A DNA stretch of 64,000 nt from Bacillota bacterium (GTDB lineage Bacteria > Bacillota > Clostridia > Lachnospirales > CAG-274): NCBI GenBank assembly GCA_017543265.1, contig JAFYGI010000050.1, forward strand, positions 1 through 64,000, read 5' to 3'. This document shows, one piece after another, positions 63,246-64,000 of this stretch; the first letter of the stretch is position 1; each line of letters opens with the position of its first letter. Under the pieces are notes generated by a model. It worked only from the letters and a program-made list of their open reading frames with translations, had not been told where the DNA came from and searched no databases. The position numbers were made by a program, and so were the translations under genes.

Positions 63246-64000
63246 ATGAAAAAAATTTTTTTATTATGTATTATGGGATTGATGATACTTACAGCGTGTT
63301 CATCGGAAAAGAAAACGGAGAAGGAAGGTGCGGCGGCGTACAAAACGGAAGCCGTTTTCCCCGACGAACTGCCCGTATATGTAAAAAAGGACGGGAAGGT
63401 CGGCTTTATAGACAAAATGGGGAATATGGTGATAGAGCCGAAGTTTGGCAAAACCTACGGCTTTTCCTCGGACGGTACGGCTGCTGTAAGCGTACAAAGC
63501 TATAATTTTGGCCTGTTGGAGGATAAATGGGGCATAATAAATACAAAAGGCGAGTATATCATAGAGCCGAAATTTAATATGATCGGCTTCTTTGACGATA
63601 AGGGTCTTTGCCTCGCGGCAAAAAATTATAAATTCGGGTTTATCGACAAAACGGGGGAATTTGTTATCGAGCCGAAATATGACGATATAGGTCGGTTTGG
63701 CGACAATGATACCGCCCCCGTGAATAAAAACGGCAAGTGGGGATATATAGACCGCGCGGGCAATACGGTCATAGATTTTAAATTTGACGAGGCCGGTGAG
63801 TTTGCCGACAACGGCCTTGCGATGGTGACAGTCAACGAGAAAAAAGGATATATCAACAGTTCCGGCGAATATATTGTAGAGCCTAAGTATTTATACTCAT
63901 CGGATTTTAACTGCTTTGGGCTTGCAAGGGTATATGATGAGGAAAAGGATAGTACATATTTTATAGACGAAAATGGTGATATTGCAATTGACGGCAACGG
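63246..64000 (+). CDS. WG-repeat lipoprotein, 5' part (251 codons in window)
   Basis: Exported lipoprotein: the signal peptide has the lipobox LTAC with Cys18 as the lipidated residue. From about residue 45 it is built of WG (tryptophan-glycine) beta-repeats, seen as GKVGFIDKMGNMVIEPKF, KWGIINTKGEYIIEPKF, KFGFIDKTGEFVIEPKY and KWGYIDRAGNTVIDFKF. These are usually surface binding or structural modules of unknown ligand. The gene runs off the right end of the window. Start ATG behind AGGGAGATG. Confidence 0.85.
   Translation, partial: MKKIFLLCIMGLMILTACSSEKKTEKEGAAAYKTEAVFPDELPVYVKKDGKVGFIDKMGNMVIEPKFGKTYGFSSDGTAAVSVQSYNFGLLEDKWGIINTKGEYIIEPKFNMIGFFDDKGLCLAAKNYKFGFIDKTGEFVIEPKYDDIGRFGDNDTAPVNKNGKWGYIDRAGNTVIDFKFDEAGEFADNGLAMVTVNEKKGYINSSGEYIVEPKYLYSSDFNCFGLARVYDEEKDSTYFIDENGDIAIDGN

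Noticed and set aside
1..64000. CRISPR array, tRNA or rRNA genes, prophage or insertion sequence with transposase
   Set aside because: Looked for evenly spaced repeats, tRNA-like cloverleaf ends, and transposase or integrase motifs; none was seen. Only REP-like palindromes suggest mobile DNA.

Overview
The window reads as ordinary chromosome from a spore-forming, low-to-moderate GC Clostridia (Eubacteriales) bacterium of gut or plant-fibre type. The pointers are a full-length SpoIIE, YycH/YycI-type proteins, DUF6062-, DUF1540- and DUF6145-like proteins, Gram-positive purine-rich ribosome binding sites, sigma-A promoters of the TTGACA/TATAAT type, two secreted proteins with C-terminal dockerin-like repeats, and a xylose/pectin gene cluster. 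The genus cannot be fixed from sequence alone. No rRNA, tRNA, CRISPR array, intact transposase or prophage was recognised.

Layout. 0-14 kb: a YfhO-type membrane protein (minus), then smc-ftsY, an SGNH hydrolase, a GalE-like epimerase with Phe at the catalytic Tyr position, a nitroreductase, a secreted protein-yycH-yycI group behind a WalR-type box, and a TSCPD protein. 13.6-27.7 kb (minus): a 31-residue membrane peptide, paired chromate-transporter half proteins, spoIIE behind a 21-bp-spaced promoter with Spo0A boxes, a small membrane protein, uvrA, a 1265-residue secreted dockerin protein, uvrB and ogg. 27.7-34.7 kb (plus): DUF6062 protein, membrane-anchored protein, second YfhO, trmK, nif3-like, M16 peptidase. 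34.8-47.3 kb (mostly minus): ktrA/ktrB, DAHP synthase, a short M16C peptidase, a TPR protein, a 55-residue protein, then DUF6020-like, SGNH-dockerin, dusB, DUF6145-like and birA genes. cysK is divergent from birA.

48.4-50.5 kb is the one clearly foreign-looking stretch. It is AT-rich and holds two nearly identical REP-like palindromes, each directly followed by a start-less coding fragment and then a small membrane-protein gene. This looks like displaced C-terminal cassette plus partner-gene modules, next to a 1056-residue secreted protein of unknown function. From 53.8 kb a single operon carries two GH43 glycosidases, a PL1 pectate lyase, xylose isomerase and xylulokinase, with a candidate operator at the promoter. 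The right end holds two small membrane proteins and a WG-repeat lipoprotein cut by the window edge.

How the genes work together. smc/ftsY and uvrA/uvrB/ogg/trmK/dusB are core DNA and RNA maintenance. The YfhO, SGNH, GalE and DUF6020-type genes point to cell-envelope polymer modification. The 53.8-62.2 kb operon would take xylosyl-decorated polysaccharide down to xylulose 5-phosphate. spoIIE and the WalR-type site tie the region to sporulation and cell-wall stress control.
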